In this document: one piece after another, positions 9,028-20,003 of the stretch
Layout of the letters: each line of letters starts with the position of its first letter
How positions within the stretch are numbered: position 1 is the first letter of the stretch
Assembly: GCA_949752745.1 (NCBI GenBank)
Contig: OX457026.1
Location: 30,566,116 to 30,630,115 of the forward strand
Length of the DNA stretch: 64,000 bases
From: Protula sp. h YS-2021
Taxonomy: Eukaryota; Annelida; Polychaeta; Sabellida; Serpulidae
Direction of reading: 5' to 3'
The notes under the pieces: model-generated
The model's input: the letters and a program-made list of their open reading frames with translations, nothing else
Told to the model about the DNA's origin: nothing
Database searches by the model: none
Position numbers and translations under genes: made by a program

Positions 9028-10565
9028 TATATGTCTCCCCCCTAAGGGAGACATATATAGTATTTGGTGTGTCCGTCCGTCCGTCCGTCTGTCCGCAGTG
9101 AGTTCTTATGAAATTAATGAGTCGATTTTTCTCAAAACATAATACATATTGGGGTACATATCTAGATGATGCTCGTGTTATTTTTTTCGTTCCTTCAAAA
9201 ATTCTATTTTTTTGATAAAATTAGGAACATGGGGGGGGGGGGGGGGGGGTCGTGCAATTTTTTCAGTTTGGCAAGCTAAATCTCCAGAACAGTTAATTGG
9301 ATAAGGCTCAGACGTCGCAAGAAGAATACACACATAGCGCAAATGTATACTGCAAAGTTTTCCTTCATTTCCATTAAAAATGTATTTTTGGCGATTTTCT
9401 AAATTTCTGATTTCTAAGTTTTTTGCGTTATTGTTGCGATATCTCCGAAACAGTTTGTTGGATTAGGCTGAAACGTGGCAAGAAGAACCCACATATAGTG
9501 CAATGTTTACTGCGAAGTTTTTCAACTGTGACAATTTTAAAAACATTTTTATATAAACTACTGTAAGAGACGGGGACTTTGCAATTTTGTAGACGCTATA
9601 TCGCAGCAAGTATTCAACATATTCCGTTTCGCCTTTCCAGAAAGAAGACTAAAAGACCTGCGGTTATTATTATTATTATTATTTTTTCTTTAAAAATTAA
9701 AAAAAAGGCAAATGTTTCTAAAACTGACATTACAGATGTGGACTTGGTAATTTTGTATTCAACGGATTGCATTTCTTATTTCTACAAAGAAAGACCATGT
9801 ATTGGAGCTGTGCAACTTGTGGTTATTTTTTTTTTGTTCTTAAAAATAAAAGTAGGCAAATTTACAAACAAATGGGATTGCAGATGTGGACTAAGGAATT
9901 TTAGGTGTGCCACATCTCAGAAATTATTCGACGGATTCTGTTTCTATCTTCCACAAAGAAAGAACATATATTGTTGCTGTGCGACGTGCGGCTCTGTTTC
10001 GTTTTTGTATATAAATAAAAAAAAATAATATACGATAAAATGCTATTGCGGCTGTAGATTAGATACTTTGTACGCACTATATTTCTGCCAGTATTGAACA
10101 AATTGTATGTCGTTTTACCACAAAGAAACACAAAATATTAAAGCTGTGAACGATTAACTATTTTTCGCTTTTTTTTTTTTAATTTGATAAATTTCAAAAT
10201 TTTTCCAAAAAAATGTCATATCACTAAAGAATTTTGTACACGCTACATCTGAGCGAGTATTCAACGGATTCCCTTTCTTTCTTCCATAAAGAAAGATCAT
10301 ATATTGGAGCTATTCGGTTAATTTTCGTTTTGCTTTAAAATTGTAGAATTGCTTATTTTTAACAATGACGTTACAAGTAAAAACTTAAGTGTTTTGTACG
10401 AGCCATATCTTTGCAAATTTTTAACGCATTCGTTTTCTTTGCTGTCGATAGGTTTATATGCACCATATCTTGGCTAAGTGTTGTCCTAATTTGGTTTATT
10501 TCTTCCACAGAGAAATGCCATAGATTGAATCTGTTCAACGCACGGTTTGTTTGATGTTTTTGTTT
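9028..10565 (+). mobile_element. HINE/pearl-like element: hairpin, (GTCC)n, ~165-bp tandem core
   Basis: A 12-bp perfect stem (9,028-9,039 with 9,046-9,057; tatatgtctccc/gggagacatata) is followed by a (GTCC/GTCT)n tract (9,069-9,095) and then eight or nine degenerate ~165-bp units. Unit landmarks of the form 'atatctc..aacagttnnttggatt' or 'gctatatctc..gtattcaacgg' occur near 9,290, 9,450, 9,600, 9,745, 9,905, 10,070, 10,240 and 10,400. Later units share 'ttccacaaagaaag' and 'tattggagctgtgcaac'. A 19-G run (9,231-9,249) lies in the first units. The arrangement matches pearl-type non-autonomous helentron relatives. The 149-codon frame at 9,579-10,028 runs through the units and is not considered a gene. 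Confidence 0.6.
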
Positions 10566-10573
10566 ATTATTAT

Positions 10574-11065
<492 letters not shown>

Positions 11066-11097
11066 AATTGAAGGGTTCCGTGCACAAACCTGTTATG
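11066..11097 (+). repeat. Left terminal inverted repeat (32 bp)
   Basis: Perfect reverse complement of 14,371-14,402. The sequence immediately inside (gttgagataacatgtttgtg) forms a second inverted pair with tgcacaaacctgttatgt, giving a local hairpin. Confidence 0.9.
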
Positions 11098-11469
11098 TTG
11101 AGATAACATGTTTGTGCACTGAGGTATATTTGAGTTTCTGGAGTCCAGATCTATCATCTGTAAAGTTTCCACCGATGAAATATGCTTAGAAATGGTCATC
11201 AAAACATGTTAAGTCTTGTTTGAAATGAGAAATCGGGTGCACAATAATGACATGCCGAGATAACAGGTCTTTTCCATTAAAATTTTGAAATTTTCCCGGT
11301 TGCACAATCCTGTTAAGTTGTGTTAACATGTGAATAACATCCGAGATGAAATGTAAACAATGCAGAATTCTCGGGTGCACAAAAATGTTATCCCTTGTTG
11401 AAATTTAAATATTTACATATAATTCTTCAGCTGCTGATAGGTTTCTGTTAAAAATTATCGCGCATTACA

Positions 11470-11665
11470 CGTGTTAACTATGACCTCCTCCGTCATGGTC
11501 AAGGTCAAAAACCGGAAGTTGACCATTAACACGTAAACGGTTAGAGATAGGACGATTTTGAGATTATTTTCGACCCGTTGGGCCTAACAGACGTTATATG
11601 AGATATACCTCGGTGACGTTGGCCTCCTCCGTCATGGTCAAGGTCAACAAGCATGTCCAAGGACA
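11470..11665. repeat. Duplicated 'cctcctccgtcatggtcaag' segment
   Basis: The 20-mer cctcctccgtcatggtcaag occurs near 11,484 and again near 11,625. The first copy continues into 'aaccggaagttgaccatta', which recurs at about 12,364. These are fragments of the same 'GGTCAAGGTCA' family. Confidence 0.75.
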
Positions 11666-11884
11666 TGACCGAACCGAGTTACCAAACAAGCATTAGAGAA
11701 AAACCCTGAAACGAATACTGTTAGGCCATAAAATGAAGAACTTTGTTTCTGAGCGTAACTTTTTCATAATTTTAATACACAAAAACGAGTTTTCCCGGAT
11801 GGAAGCTACCCGAAAGGGGATGTTGGACAGGTTGGGTTTTGACGATTCACGTATTTACCGACATTTAGACAATTTCACAAATTT

Positions 11885-12270
11885 TTCAAATTTCCACCAT
11901 TTCGGCATTTTTTGTCCTTTGCGAAAAAAGTCCAGGTGGAGAAACACCTAAGAAACTTTCAATTAAAAGTTTATAACTATTTGAACTTCAGTTATTTACT
12001 ACCATTTATTCCAGTTTTTGCCATTTCGGCAGCTTTTGGCGAATCGCGAAAAAAATAATAGCCTGGTAGGCGAAACCCTGGGGAACATCCCTGCGTAACA
12101 TTTAAACGATTGGAGTAAAACTGTAAAAATGGGTCAAACGGGCAAAAAAGTGCCGCCATTTTGTCAGTTTTTCGTCAATCGTCAAAAAAGTAATAGGCAA
12201 GTGGGGGACCACCCAGGGAACATTCCTGCGTAATATCAAAACGATTTGAGCAAAACTGTAGGAGGAGTAG
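11885..12270. repeat. ~130-bp degenerate tandem repeat
   Basis: Three units share 'gccatttcggca', 'tttttgtc' or 'ttttggcgaatcg', 'gcgaaaaaagt' or 'cgcgaaaaaaataatag', then 'ggcgaaaccctggggaacat' or 'ggaccacccagggaacattc' and 'ctgcgtaa..aaacgatt'. They start near 11,890, 12,016 and 12,150. Confidence 0.7.
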
Positions 12271-12330
12271 CATTTTAAAGAAACAGTTTAAGATACGCAC
12301 ATACATTCAAGCCCCCTATAGTGATACGAC

Positions 12331-12362
12331 TAACCCAGTCCGACCGAGTCGGCTGGGTTAAA
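12331..12362. repeat. Strong hairpin within the 3.34-kb element
   Basis: The arms taacccagtccgac and gtcggctgggtta pair over 13 positions with one bulge around a short loop. The GC-rich stem stands out from the AT-rich surroundings. Confidence 0.65.
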
Positions 12363-12990
12363 AACCGGAAGTTGACCATTATCTCGAAAACGGTTAGAAA
12401 ACTGAATTTGAGTATTTGTACCCAAAATAGATTACATTATATTTGCTTCGATGTACTCGTTCAAGATAATAATTCGGCAGCTGATAATTATGTCGAAAAA
12501 CGAAAAATGTGTCTTTGACCAGATATATTGTACCATTGTAAGTGGGTGCCATTGCCGTTGAAGCTAGAAAAGCCAAACTTGGCACATATATAAACGACGA
12601 TGTGATCTGAGGCATCCGCTAAAAATTTTTGACCTTCACCTTGATGGTCAAGGTCAAATCGCGAAAAACGTTATTTAAGAAAAACAATGATTTATCTCGA
12701 AAAGGGTAAGAGATTTTGACCTCATTTTCGACCTCCACCCCCTATACGACGTTACGTAAGGTATAACTTCCGGTGTCCTTGACCTCCAGGTCACTTCCAA
12801 GCCCCAAACCGGAAGTTGGCCTTTATCTCGAAAACGGTAAGATATAGAGCAATCGGTTTCCAGACATCTCCTCCAAGACTGCTGAAGCTAGACCAATCAA
12901 ACTTGGCACATGTATGGAGGGTCATCTGAAGTGTGCACCTGACAAAAATTTTTTACTTTGACCTTACCGGTATAGTTGGCAGTATTTAGG
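12355..12990 (-). repeat. Inverted copy of the ~140-bp family seen at 3.8-4.6 kb
   Basis: Read on the minus strand, 12,990 to 12,550 follows the order of 4,240-4,620, with parts rearranged. Shared phrases are 'gtgccaagtttggcttttct', 'cagatcacatcgtc', 'cttgaccatcaaggtcaa', 'ttatctcgaaaa', 'gacctcattttcgacctcca' and 'ggtgtccttgacctccaggt' (plus-strand form). No reading frame is shared between the copies. Confidence 0.85.
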
Positions 12991-13325
12991 AGGATGTTCT
13001 ACATTCAGACATGTGAAAATTGTTAACAAAAACAGCAATATCATCTACCTTCCGTTTTAAGTTACCATTCCAAGTGGGGTCTAATTCGCTGTGCGAATTT
13101 CCGTCTAGTTTTGCATTAAAATTATGTTGGATAAACCGACGTAAAATGATCCTTCCTACAATGTCGGCTTAGAGGGTCCCACTGTATGAGAATTAACTAT
13201 AAGAATTAACTGTTTGTCGGTCCTTGATTCTGGTCAGTGATGGGAGGGGAGGGGGTGTACGCATTAAAACTCCGGGAAACAAATATAACAAGGCATCGTC
13301 GAAGGCGCAGACCCCAACCGGACAC

Positions 13326-13569
13326 AACAAGTCGCCATTTTGGCAATTTTTTGCCGATTTGAACAATAACATGGCGTTGCACAACTTCAATATATATATA
13401 TTTACTGGTCAAGGTAGAATATGCCTAGGATTAATAGTATCGGAGATCTCGCGTGGGAAGCACCCAAGTCTTACACTGCAGTTACCTCAAAAGATCACAA
13501 TTTTTGACAAGTCACCATTTTTGGTAATTTTTGGCCGATATGAAAAAATAACATGACGTTGTACAACTT

Positions 13570-13652
<83 letters not shown>

Positions 13653-13710
13653 CTGTGCATGGTTGTATATGCCTAGGGTAAATAGTTTCGGAGAACTTGC
13701 GTGGAAACAA
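13326..13710. repeat. ~180-bp tandem duplication, the second copy carrying an expanded (AT)n
   Basis: Copy 1 (about 13,326-13,470) and copy 2 (about 13,505-13,705) share 'caagtcgccatttt' or 'caagtcaccattttt', 'ttgccgat', 'aacatggcgttgcacaactt', 'atatgcctagg' and 'cggagatctcgcgtgg' or 'cggagaacttgcgtgg'. In copy 1 the AT tract is about 5 units; in copy 2 it spans 13,571-13,649. Confidence 0.85.
13571..13649. repeat. (AT)n microsatellite
   Basis: About 39 AT repeats at the site where the neighbouring duplicate has only a short atatatata stretch. Confidence 0.98.
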
Positions 13711-13724
13711 AACAGCAGCCAAAG

Positions 13725-13815
13725 TGTGACAGACGGACGGAAAGACAGACGGACAGAGGGCAATCCTATAGATTCCTGCCCCGGGCTCGTCCGGTTCGGG
13801 TCTAAAAATTTACTT
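13725..13815 (-). repeat. HINE-like terminus in reverse orientation: (GACG/GACA)n and GC hairpin
   Basis: A (GACA/GACG)n tract (about 13,729-13,757) and the GC-rich block cctgccccgggctcgtccgg, then ttcgggtctaaaa, are the reverse-strand equivalent of the hairpin-plus-GTCC ends at 9.03 and 22.5 kb. Together with the ~180-bp duplicated unit to the left, this forms a minus-oriented element of the same design. Confidence 0.5.
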
Positions 13816-14370
13816 AAACTTGTTTGGTTGCGATGGAGATTAAGGGGTGGTAGTGAAATAACGTTAATATAGAGTAAATGTGATTATTTTCTCAAAATAT
13901 GCTTTTTAAATGTCTAAAACCAACGAATACGTGTCTAACGTGTTTTCCAGTAACTGAAAATCATTATTTTTATCATTTGTGGGGCGACTCACGTAAAACA
14001 GCGTTACTTTCGGTCATGCATACAAATATGCATGTTTTTGCACCCTAAGTAAAACCGACTTTTTACATGTTATCTGGACATTTGTTTACATGTTAAGTCG
14101 GAATAACAGGATTGTGCACCCTAAACGACATTTTCACTGTGAATGCTATGCCGTAATACCATGTTGATTTTTAAAGTTTTTCTTAGTTTTCTGGCACATT
14201 TACACATAAAAATTGCATTTTTATAGCTTATCGTGTTTCTCAAGCAGTGACAAATCTGGAGATACCTCATTTATTAAAATCGGTCAGACAATAACAATCA
14301 CAGACTTAAAATTCAGATTTTGCAGTTTTCCGAACTTTAAGAGCGATTTTCTCGAGTGCTGTTAACCCTA

Positions 14371-14402
14371 CATAACAGGTTTGTGCACGGAACCCTTCAA
14401 TT
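14371..14402 (-). repeat. Right terminal inverted repeat (32 bp)
   Basis: Perfect reverse complement of 11,066-11,097. It is followed outside by TTAATAG. Confidence 0.9.
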
Positions 14403-15078
14403 AATAGTTGGTGTGCGTTCTGAGAAGCAGCTTCTTGATGAAAACAGCATCCCCAATTTTTTTCTCGTAAAATCACGTGAAAGAACAGACCGATAACGGG
14501 CAGTTTAGGAAATTGAATGAAACAAATCGGCAAAAAATCTTTGAAGGAGGTGTTGGCCTCATTGCTCAGAAAACATGAATATCAGCAAGTGACTAACAAT
14601 CCCAGGTCGTTAAATTCCGTCTCACGTACACTAAAAACGAAAATATTTATGTTTTTATTCAATGCATGGTGCAGTTTACCCACATGCAATACTTCATGTT
14701 TTTTCTACCTCCGCAGAACAACGAAATTGTGTGATAAAGAGCGAAATAAGCTTTTTTGTTAATAATAAAACAGGTGTACTCCTGTTTGACAGGACATAAT
14801 TTAAAATAAGTTGACAACATTCTATGATGAAGTTTTGTCACCTAGGAAAAATTCCCATCAACGCTGTCGTTGAGATACAAATCCTGGTGTAATTAAATAT
14901 TTATACTCCCCCTCCCCCAAAGCGTATACCCCCGGAATGATTATTTTCAGTACTTTTACCGGGAGGTATAAGTGTCATGTAATATTTATACCCCCAGGGG
15001 TATTGAATCCGGATGAGTACTAGATGTCACAATACAGGTATATAAAATTGCAGGTTTTTTTGTTTACACAGCATCAAT
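14403..15078. other. Unassigned sequence
   Basis: Short frames only. Around 14,905-15,010 there are repeated C-rich boxes ('tactccccctccccc', 'tatacccccgg', 'tatacccccaggggta') that may be a small palindromic repeat. Confidence 0.4.
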
Positions 15079-15457
15079 GTGAATAGAAATGCGAACACAA
15101 TGGAACAATCTGAAACTGAAAAAGAAAAGAAACCCAATTCTTGGGAAAATCAGATTCAGAAGATTTATGATAACGTGGTTCAAAAGAAATATCCTAAGGG
15201 TAGTTCGAAAAATGACAAGTCTAACCTTCGGCACGTTAGCAAAAAATACGCAGCTAGAGCTGGAGAACTGCGCTGCTGTCACTTGTATGATACGAAACAA
15301 AACCCAGCCGAAGCTCAAGTCATTAGAGATCAATGACTCTGAGGCACAGCAAACAAATGGTAGCTAGCGTTCTCAGTGGCTCTGGACAAAGCGATGAATC
15401 GAGAAGTCTTGGCGGTCATTTGGGTGTCATGAAGACCCGAAATAAGATAATGAGTCG
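15079..15457 (+). pseudogene. Degenerate integrase-type zinc-binding (H2C2) exon, KRBA2/Ginger-like
   Basis: The first frame encodes a lysine-rich start (second Met at about 15,100: MEQSETEKEK) and then YPKGSSKNDKSNLR and VSKKYAARAGEL. This resembles the region just before the integrase zinc finger in KRBA2-like domesticated or Ginger/gypsy-type integrases. Two frameshifts, one after about 15,270 and one near 15,350, separate it from a third frame with SGSGQSDESRSLGGHLGV and MKTRNKIMSR. That block is the classic G-G-H-x-G-x-x-K-T core of an H2C2 domain. The first zinc-ligand His position reads Leu. The frame stops at a good donor (GTACGT at 15,458), so the source was spliced. No DDE catalytic core lies nearby. 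Family assignment is from memory of motif order. Confidence 0.55.
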
Positions 15458-16140
15458 GTACGTATTTACAATATGTATTATTATATGCAATTTGATACAC
15501 GTTTGATTTCTTGTTATTTTTTGTTTCTTTAGTAAGATGAGTTGTTTTTTTAAATAAAGATTTGTTGGATAATATTATTAGTGTATTATTCTGCAAAAAA
15601 ATATTGAAAAAAAAAAACAGGATTTACCACGTGTGTCCAAATAAGCGTGTCTAATCCAGCTTATATTTGTTTAGAATACGACTACAAAGTAGTCTGGGTT
15701 ATTTTTTCTTGGAGGGGCGAGGTTATGACATTAGCATTCCTTACCAGGAATAGTGTACTTACTCAGTGCAAGAATCCCACCCACCCAGACACTTTTGCAA
15801 CAGAAACGCCCAATGTCAAGGTTAAGTTAAAGAAACACAGAAACACTCCTTTTCTTCGAATTATGTAAGTTATGTAAACAGTTGTAATTACTCCTACCCG
15901 GAGGCACTTGTGTTAAAAAAAAACGAGGTGAAATGGGGCAATTTTGAGACCAACAGGGTCCTCCCGGAGGCCCAATTTCGTTTAAAGCAGGCGGTAATTT
16001 TCATTCAGTACTTCACGTTTCCAATAAAAAAGGGATGGGGAGATCATCGTCTGGTTCACAAAGAGGTATTATTTCAAAATTAACACTCCGCGGTTAATAA
16101 ACAGTCATCGACAATCATTCTACCATTTGCTATTAAGTGC
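15458..16140. other. Unassigned sequence, possibly intronic
   Basis: AT-rich sequence after the donor. A 73-codon frame (15,647-15,868) has no recognisable motif. The expected next exon of an integrase (Trp/Tyr-rich finger end and catalytic core) was looked for and not found. Confidence 0.4.
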
Positions 16141-16310
16141 CCCCCCCCCCCACGTAAGTGTAATCATGGAACGCAAATTAGACATCCACTTACATTAAAA
16201 TGCATGTGGGCTACATATATCGAACCCCCCCCCCCCCAAAAAAAAAAAACAAAAAACAAAAACAAAACAAAAAAAAAAAAAAACAAAAAAAAAAAACAAA
16301 AAAAACACCA
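16141..16310. repeat. Homopolymer C runs and A-rich simple sequence
   Basis: C runs at about 16,141 and 16,226, then about 75 nt of A-runs broken by single C. The Lys/Asn/Gln-rich frames here are artefacts. Confidence 0.95.
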
Positions 16311-16379
16311 CCCCATCCCATCCCCAACTCCTTATTGTTGGGCTCTGAGTACAGTTCCGAAAGCAATATTTTTGCTGTC

Positions 16380-17600
16380 TCTGTAATTATATTTCTGAAC
16401 TTTAAAACACATTGTGATATAATATATACTTAAAGATAAAAGGTACTAATATCAAAAATAATTTAATTTAAAGATAGATTAAATTGATCGTTAGAGATCA
16501 ACAGTGATATTCTTGACAGCAAAAATGAAATATTTAAAAGCAGTCTCAGTTATGAGCTCAGGAGTTTAATTTCTTGTCATTCATACCAAGAATGAATTAG
16601 AAATATCATTTTTTCAGAATGAGACCTTTTCATTTATGTTTTGGTTTCTATAATTCAGCTGCAAATGTCTGTTGATTAAATAATGAATGTGCCCTGTATA
16701 CAGAGTCTTTCTATATCAAAGCAAACAACCGACGTCTTTTTTGGTTGAAAACAGGTTGTATTTTGGTCGCGACGACTTCACAACCATATTCTGACCTATT
16801 ACCCCAAAACCCGACTTTATTCCGACGTCGAGGCGACGTCGGTTTTCTGACGTCATTCCGACGTTGCAAAAAACGACCAAAAAGCGATGAACATTATTAT
16901 CGCTCACCGGAAATGGAAGTCATTTTGAAAAAGAGGAAGATAAAACGTGATTTTTACATGAAAATTTTAGAATTTTGATGGCCCGTCGGTATTTTTCTTC
17001 CTAGATTGTAAAAATGTACATGGAAAATGCTTTCGTATGTATTTCACAACAGCAGTTGAATAATTAATTATCTATTAATTAAATAACTCTAGTCATTTTC
17101 AGGTCGGAATCCGACGTCGGTTCCAATTTCATATACAACCTAAAACCGACTTAATTCCGACGTCGGATTTAGGTCGGAACCCGACGTCATTCTGTCGTTG
17201 AAAACCCGACGTCGGTTCCATTTCATATACAACCAAAACCGGCACGTCAATCCGACGTCGGAAACGTCGGGTCACGACGTCGACCCGACGCCATTCTGAC
17301 GTCTTAATGTTTGCTGGGATATGTTGCGCAAAACATAAATCAAGCATTTCTTGATCTCAAAAGTTGTGCTGTTATTACTGATATCAAAAATTCAATTTTA
17401 CATCTCCAAAATTTACGTTAAATTTTATTCAAACGTGCTTCACATTAGTTTGCAAAATGGATTTTTAAAATAATTTTTAAATCTAAAATACAGTTTTTTA
17501 TATCAAAATATAACTTGATGAGATCTAATTTGATTTATTGATATCTTGAATTATATTTTTCCATCAAAATTAACATTATAAGTGTGAAATGGGAATTCCA
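16380..17600. repeat. GATATCAA-rich interspersed repeat, copy A (interrupted)
   Basis: Scattered 'gatatcaaaaat', 'gatctcaaaa', 'catctccaaaattta', 'aatgagatct' and 'ttgatttattgatatc' phrases occur in the same order as in 20,500-21,345. Between them, just after 'gtatacagagtcttt', the GACGTC element (16,720-17,315) is inserted. Copy B reads through 'gtatacagaatcttt' without it. Confidence 0.7.
16720..17315. mobile_element. GACGTC-rich MITE inserted in the GATATC repeat
   Basis: The ends agcaaaca-n(4-5)-gacgtc (16,720) and its reverse complement (17,300-17,315) form a short inverted terminus, about 596 bp apart. Both flanks of the interior are dense in CGACGTCG and GACGTC palindromes: at least a dozen copies in 16,735-16,870 and 17,100-17,305, including one CRE-like TGACGTCA at about 16,849. 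The centre is AT-rich and unique. GC and CpG content contrast with the surroundings. No ORF of transposase size. Confidence 0.7.
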
Positions 17601-17680
17601 CAGAAAACAACTTTGCGGGTGTGCATTTCGTTATTTCGTAACATGTGTAGTGTAATCATGTGTGGCCAGAAAGAATTACT

Positions 17681-17698
17681 GGGGGGGGGGGGGGGGGG
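17681..17698 (+). repeat. G homopolymer (18 nt)
   Basis: Uninterrupted G run. Other long G runs lie at 9,231-9,249, about 22,883, about 24,080 and about 25,250. Confidence 0.97.
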
Positions 17699-18573
17699 AG
17701 GTCAGATGCGGTCCGAACTCTCCATTGAAAGGTAGTGCGTTTCATCAGTACTCCACGTTTCATACAAATTTTAAATTGTTTCGGAAAGGCAGTGTATTGT
17801 CAATCAAATGGGTGTTTTAATCACATACACGTATTGGTGCTATTTTTTTATTTGTTTGTTTCGTTAATCATAACATGCATAGTAGCCAATTTATTAATCA
17901 GTGCCTCAACCCCACCTCCCCCCGTGCCTTCAAATATCCGAAGAAATGGATTAGCATTTTTTTCAATGACCTTAGTTCGTGAACAAGCCCAGGTTTGCGA
18001 GTTAACTTCCAAAAATTGCTTTGGGACAGTTTGCGACAGATTCAACTATTGTGAAAAGACGATTATTGATTTGGGTGTACACAGAACTGATTCAAGTTTT
18101 CCGCTGGTGAACTGGACGTACCTGCAGAGGTAATATGAATGTGTGACAACTCGCTGATTGGTTGGTTACCATGAGTGACAGGAGCACCTAGTCCGAGACC
18201 CAAACCAGTTTAAACCAGGCAGCGACCAAAACAAAATGGCTGGTGAAAGGAAAAAGTTAAATTGTTTTCACCTTTGTAACTCCAAGTAATAAACAGAAGT
18301 GAACAAATATTTACAATGAATGAATAAAAAAATCAGTACAATAGAAAAAGGCAAACCAAGGAAGTTACTCGTAACAAAATTGTATTTAATGTACACCTGG
18401 ATACTTCCTCCCGGTATCTAAGGTATGTATTCGGAGAAACTTTTTCAAGCCCTTTCTTTGCTGTCGCATAATTAATGTGACACGTCGGGAATTCCTTTTT
18501 GGGTGAATTACAGTTTTTCTCATTGCAAACGCCAACAATCCCAGTCGATAGAGGTTGTTCCCGGGGGTATCAA
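17699..18573. other. Unassigned sequence with one longer open frame
   Basis: A plus-strand frame of 132 codons (17,735-18,133) has a hydrophobic stretch and several Cys near its end, followed by an AG|GTAATA donor-like site. I recognise no family and would not call it a gene without a transcript. Confidence 0.3.
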
Positions 18574-18814
18574 ACAACTCGCCCAAAAACCAACTCACCC
18601 AAAAAACAACCAATTTGGGAAAACTCTCCCAAAACGTTTGGACAACCCACCCACAAAGCTTGGACAACTCACCCAATTTTTTAAACTATTTTTATATTTG
18701 TGTTACTGACTTGGAAAATGTATACATACAATCCTCTTGCATAAATAAATTACCGATGTTGCTAAAAGAAGGGTTGGGGCGGGGGAGGGCGAGTAAATTA
18801 TCAATACATTAATA

Positions 18815-19220
18815 CAGGGTTCATAGCGAAAACCAGACGTCAAATTCCAGGATTTTCAAGGACATCTAGAGGTAAAAATCATTATTTTCAAGGATATTTG
18901 TTGGTGAAATTTCAGGATTTTCAAGGATATTTTAAAATGAAATTCCAGGATTTTTAAGGATTTTTCCAAGAACTTAAAAACATTTTAAATTCAAGAATGT
19001 CGTTTATTTGTACTTCTAAACCAAAAAAATTGATTATCTATTTACACATTTTATTTTTAAAAATTGGTATATTTCATAAATTAGAAAAAAATAACTACGA
19101 ATTCCGAATTCCAGGAGTTTCAAGGATTTTTTTGTCAGATTCCAGGATTTTCAAGGATCCTTGAACGATTTTGCGGAATTCCAGGATTTTCCAGGATTTC
19201 AAGGATCGCTATGAGCCCTG
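18815..19220. mobile_element. 406-bp MITE, CAGGGTTCATAGCGA termini (hAT-like ends)
   Basis: cagggttcatagcga (18,815-18,829) and tcgctatgagccctg (19,206-19,220) are inverted copies with one mismatch. Inside are repeated 'ttccaggattttcaaggat' motifs near both ends. CAGGG/CCCTG termini are typical of hAT elements. An 8-bp target duplication was looked for and not clearly seen. Confidence 0.7.
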
Positions 19221-19510
19221 TGATATGTTGCCCGGGTGGCCTCGCTCATCAATATTTTTTAATTGCAATTAACGCTACACATTTTGCACTGCGTCAGATG
19301 CTAAATGTTAGACTGATCCAGGAGCCAATTTGAACATTTTAACTGGTGCTGCATGAAACAAGACAGTGTGCCGACACGGCCCTCTAGTGTAAGAATTTTG
19401 TGCGAAACTTGTGTTTCTTGTTTTATTTTCGAGTAGTTTTCACAGAATTTTCATGTGTTTTTTGTGCAAAACGTCTGATTTTTAACCATGTTATGTCATT
19501 ATTTTAGAGT

Positions 19511-20003
19511 AAACACAGTATTATTTAAAATAAGAATTCTGAAGCAAATAAGAAACCAGATAGTTGTTGGTAGGCTATTCCGGAATAGACTACCGATAAT
19601 TCAAATGTCACAGAAATCGAAATTCTTTCGTTATTTCATCACTTTATGTTGCAGACTATATGAACAACTTATATTTTCTTACCTTATAAATAGAAAAAAA
19701 TATGAAAAAATTGAAAATAAAAATAAATTTTTAACAATTTTAAATTTCAATAGGTTATTCAATACTGAACTACTCAATAAACAGCCAAATGTTAATGCAA
19801 TTTTTCAAAATTTTTATTTTCTTTTCACCAGAAGATAAGAATTTACACAGTTTAACTTATTTTCCCCCTTTGCTGTAAGAAAAATAAAGCATTATTGATT
19901 TCTGTGACTTTTGGATTATTTGTAGTTTATTCCGGAATAACCTACCAAAAAATACCTGGTTTCTTATTTGCTTCCGAATTCGTATTTTTAATGATACAGT
20001 GTT
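19511..20003. repeat. Inverted repeat with ~110-bp arms
   Basis: Arm 19,511-19,622 and arm 19,896-20,003 are reverse complements with scattered mismatches. Each contains a palindrome around ATTCCGGAAT and 'gcaaataagaaaccag'. They enclose about 275 bp of A/T-rich sequence. The two short frames on opposite strands with similar peptides (LKQIRNQ / IRKQIRNQ) are explained by this symmetry. Confidence 0.85.

Larger units (their letters stand above)
11066..14402. mobile_element. 3.34-kb non-autonomous DNA transposon-like element with perfect 32-bp TIRs
   Basis: Positions 11,066-11,097 and 14,371-14,402 are perfect 32-bp inverted copies, starting aattgaagggttccgtgcac. TTAATA is found just outside both ends (11,061-11,066 overlapping the first base; 14,401-14,406), a plausible short target duplication. 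Inside each end the motif 'gggtgcacaatcctgtta' with 'taacatgt' recurs (11,238, 11,302 and 11,376 on the left; 14,037-14,135 inverted on the right). The interior holds the inverted ~140-bp family, ~130-bp repeats, a duplicated segment with (AT)n and a GACG/GACA tract. No transposase ORF is visible, so it would have been mobilised in trans. The superfamily was not identified. Confidence 0.7.

Noticed and set aside
9579..10028. 149-codon plus-strand frame with Cys and Tyr residues
   Set aside because: It runs through several units of a degenerate 165-bp tandem repeat, and the recurring residues follow the repeat period.
16200..16433. Lys-rich frames resembling a nuclear protein tail
   Set aside because: Translation of an A-rich simple repeat.
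17735..18133. 132-codon frame with a membrane-like segment and a Cys-rich C-terminus
   Set aside because: No recognised domain, and the start lies next to a G homopolymer and repeat remnants; described in the list only as unassigned sequence.
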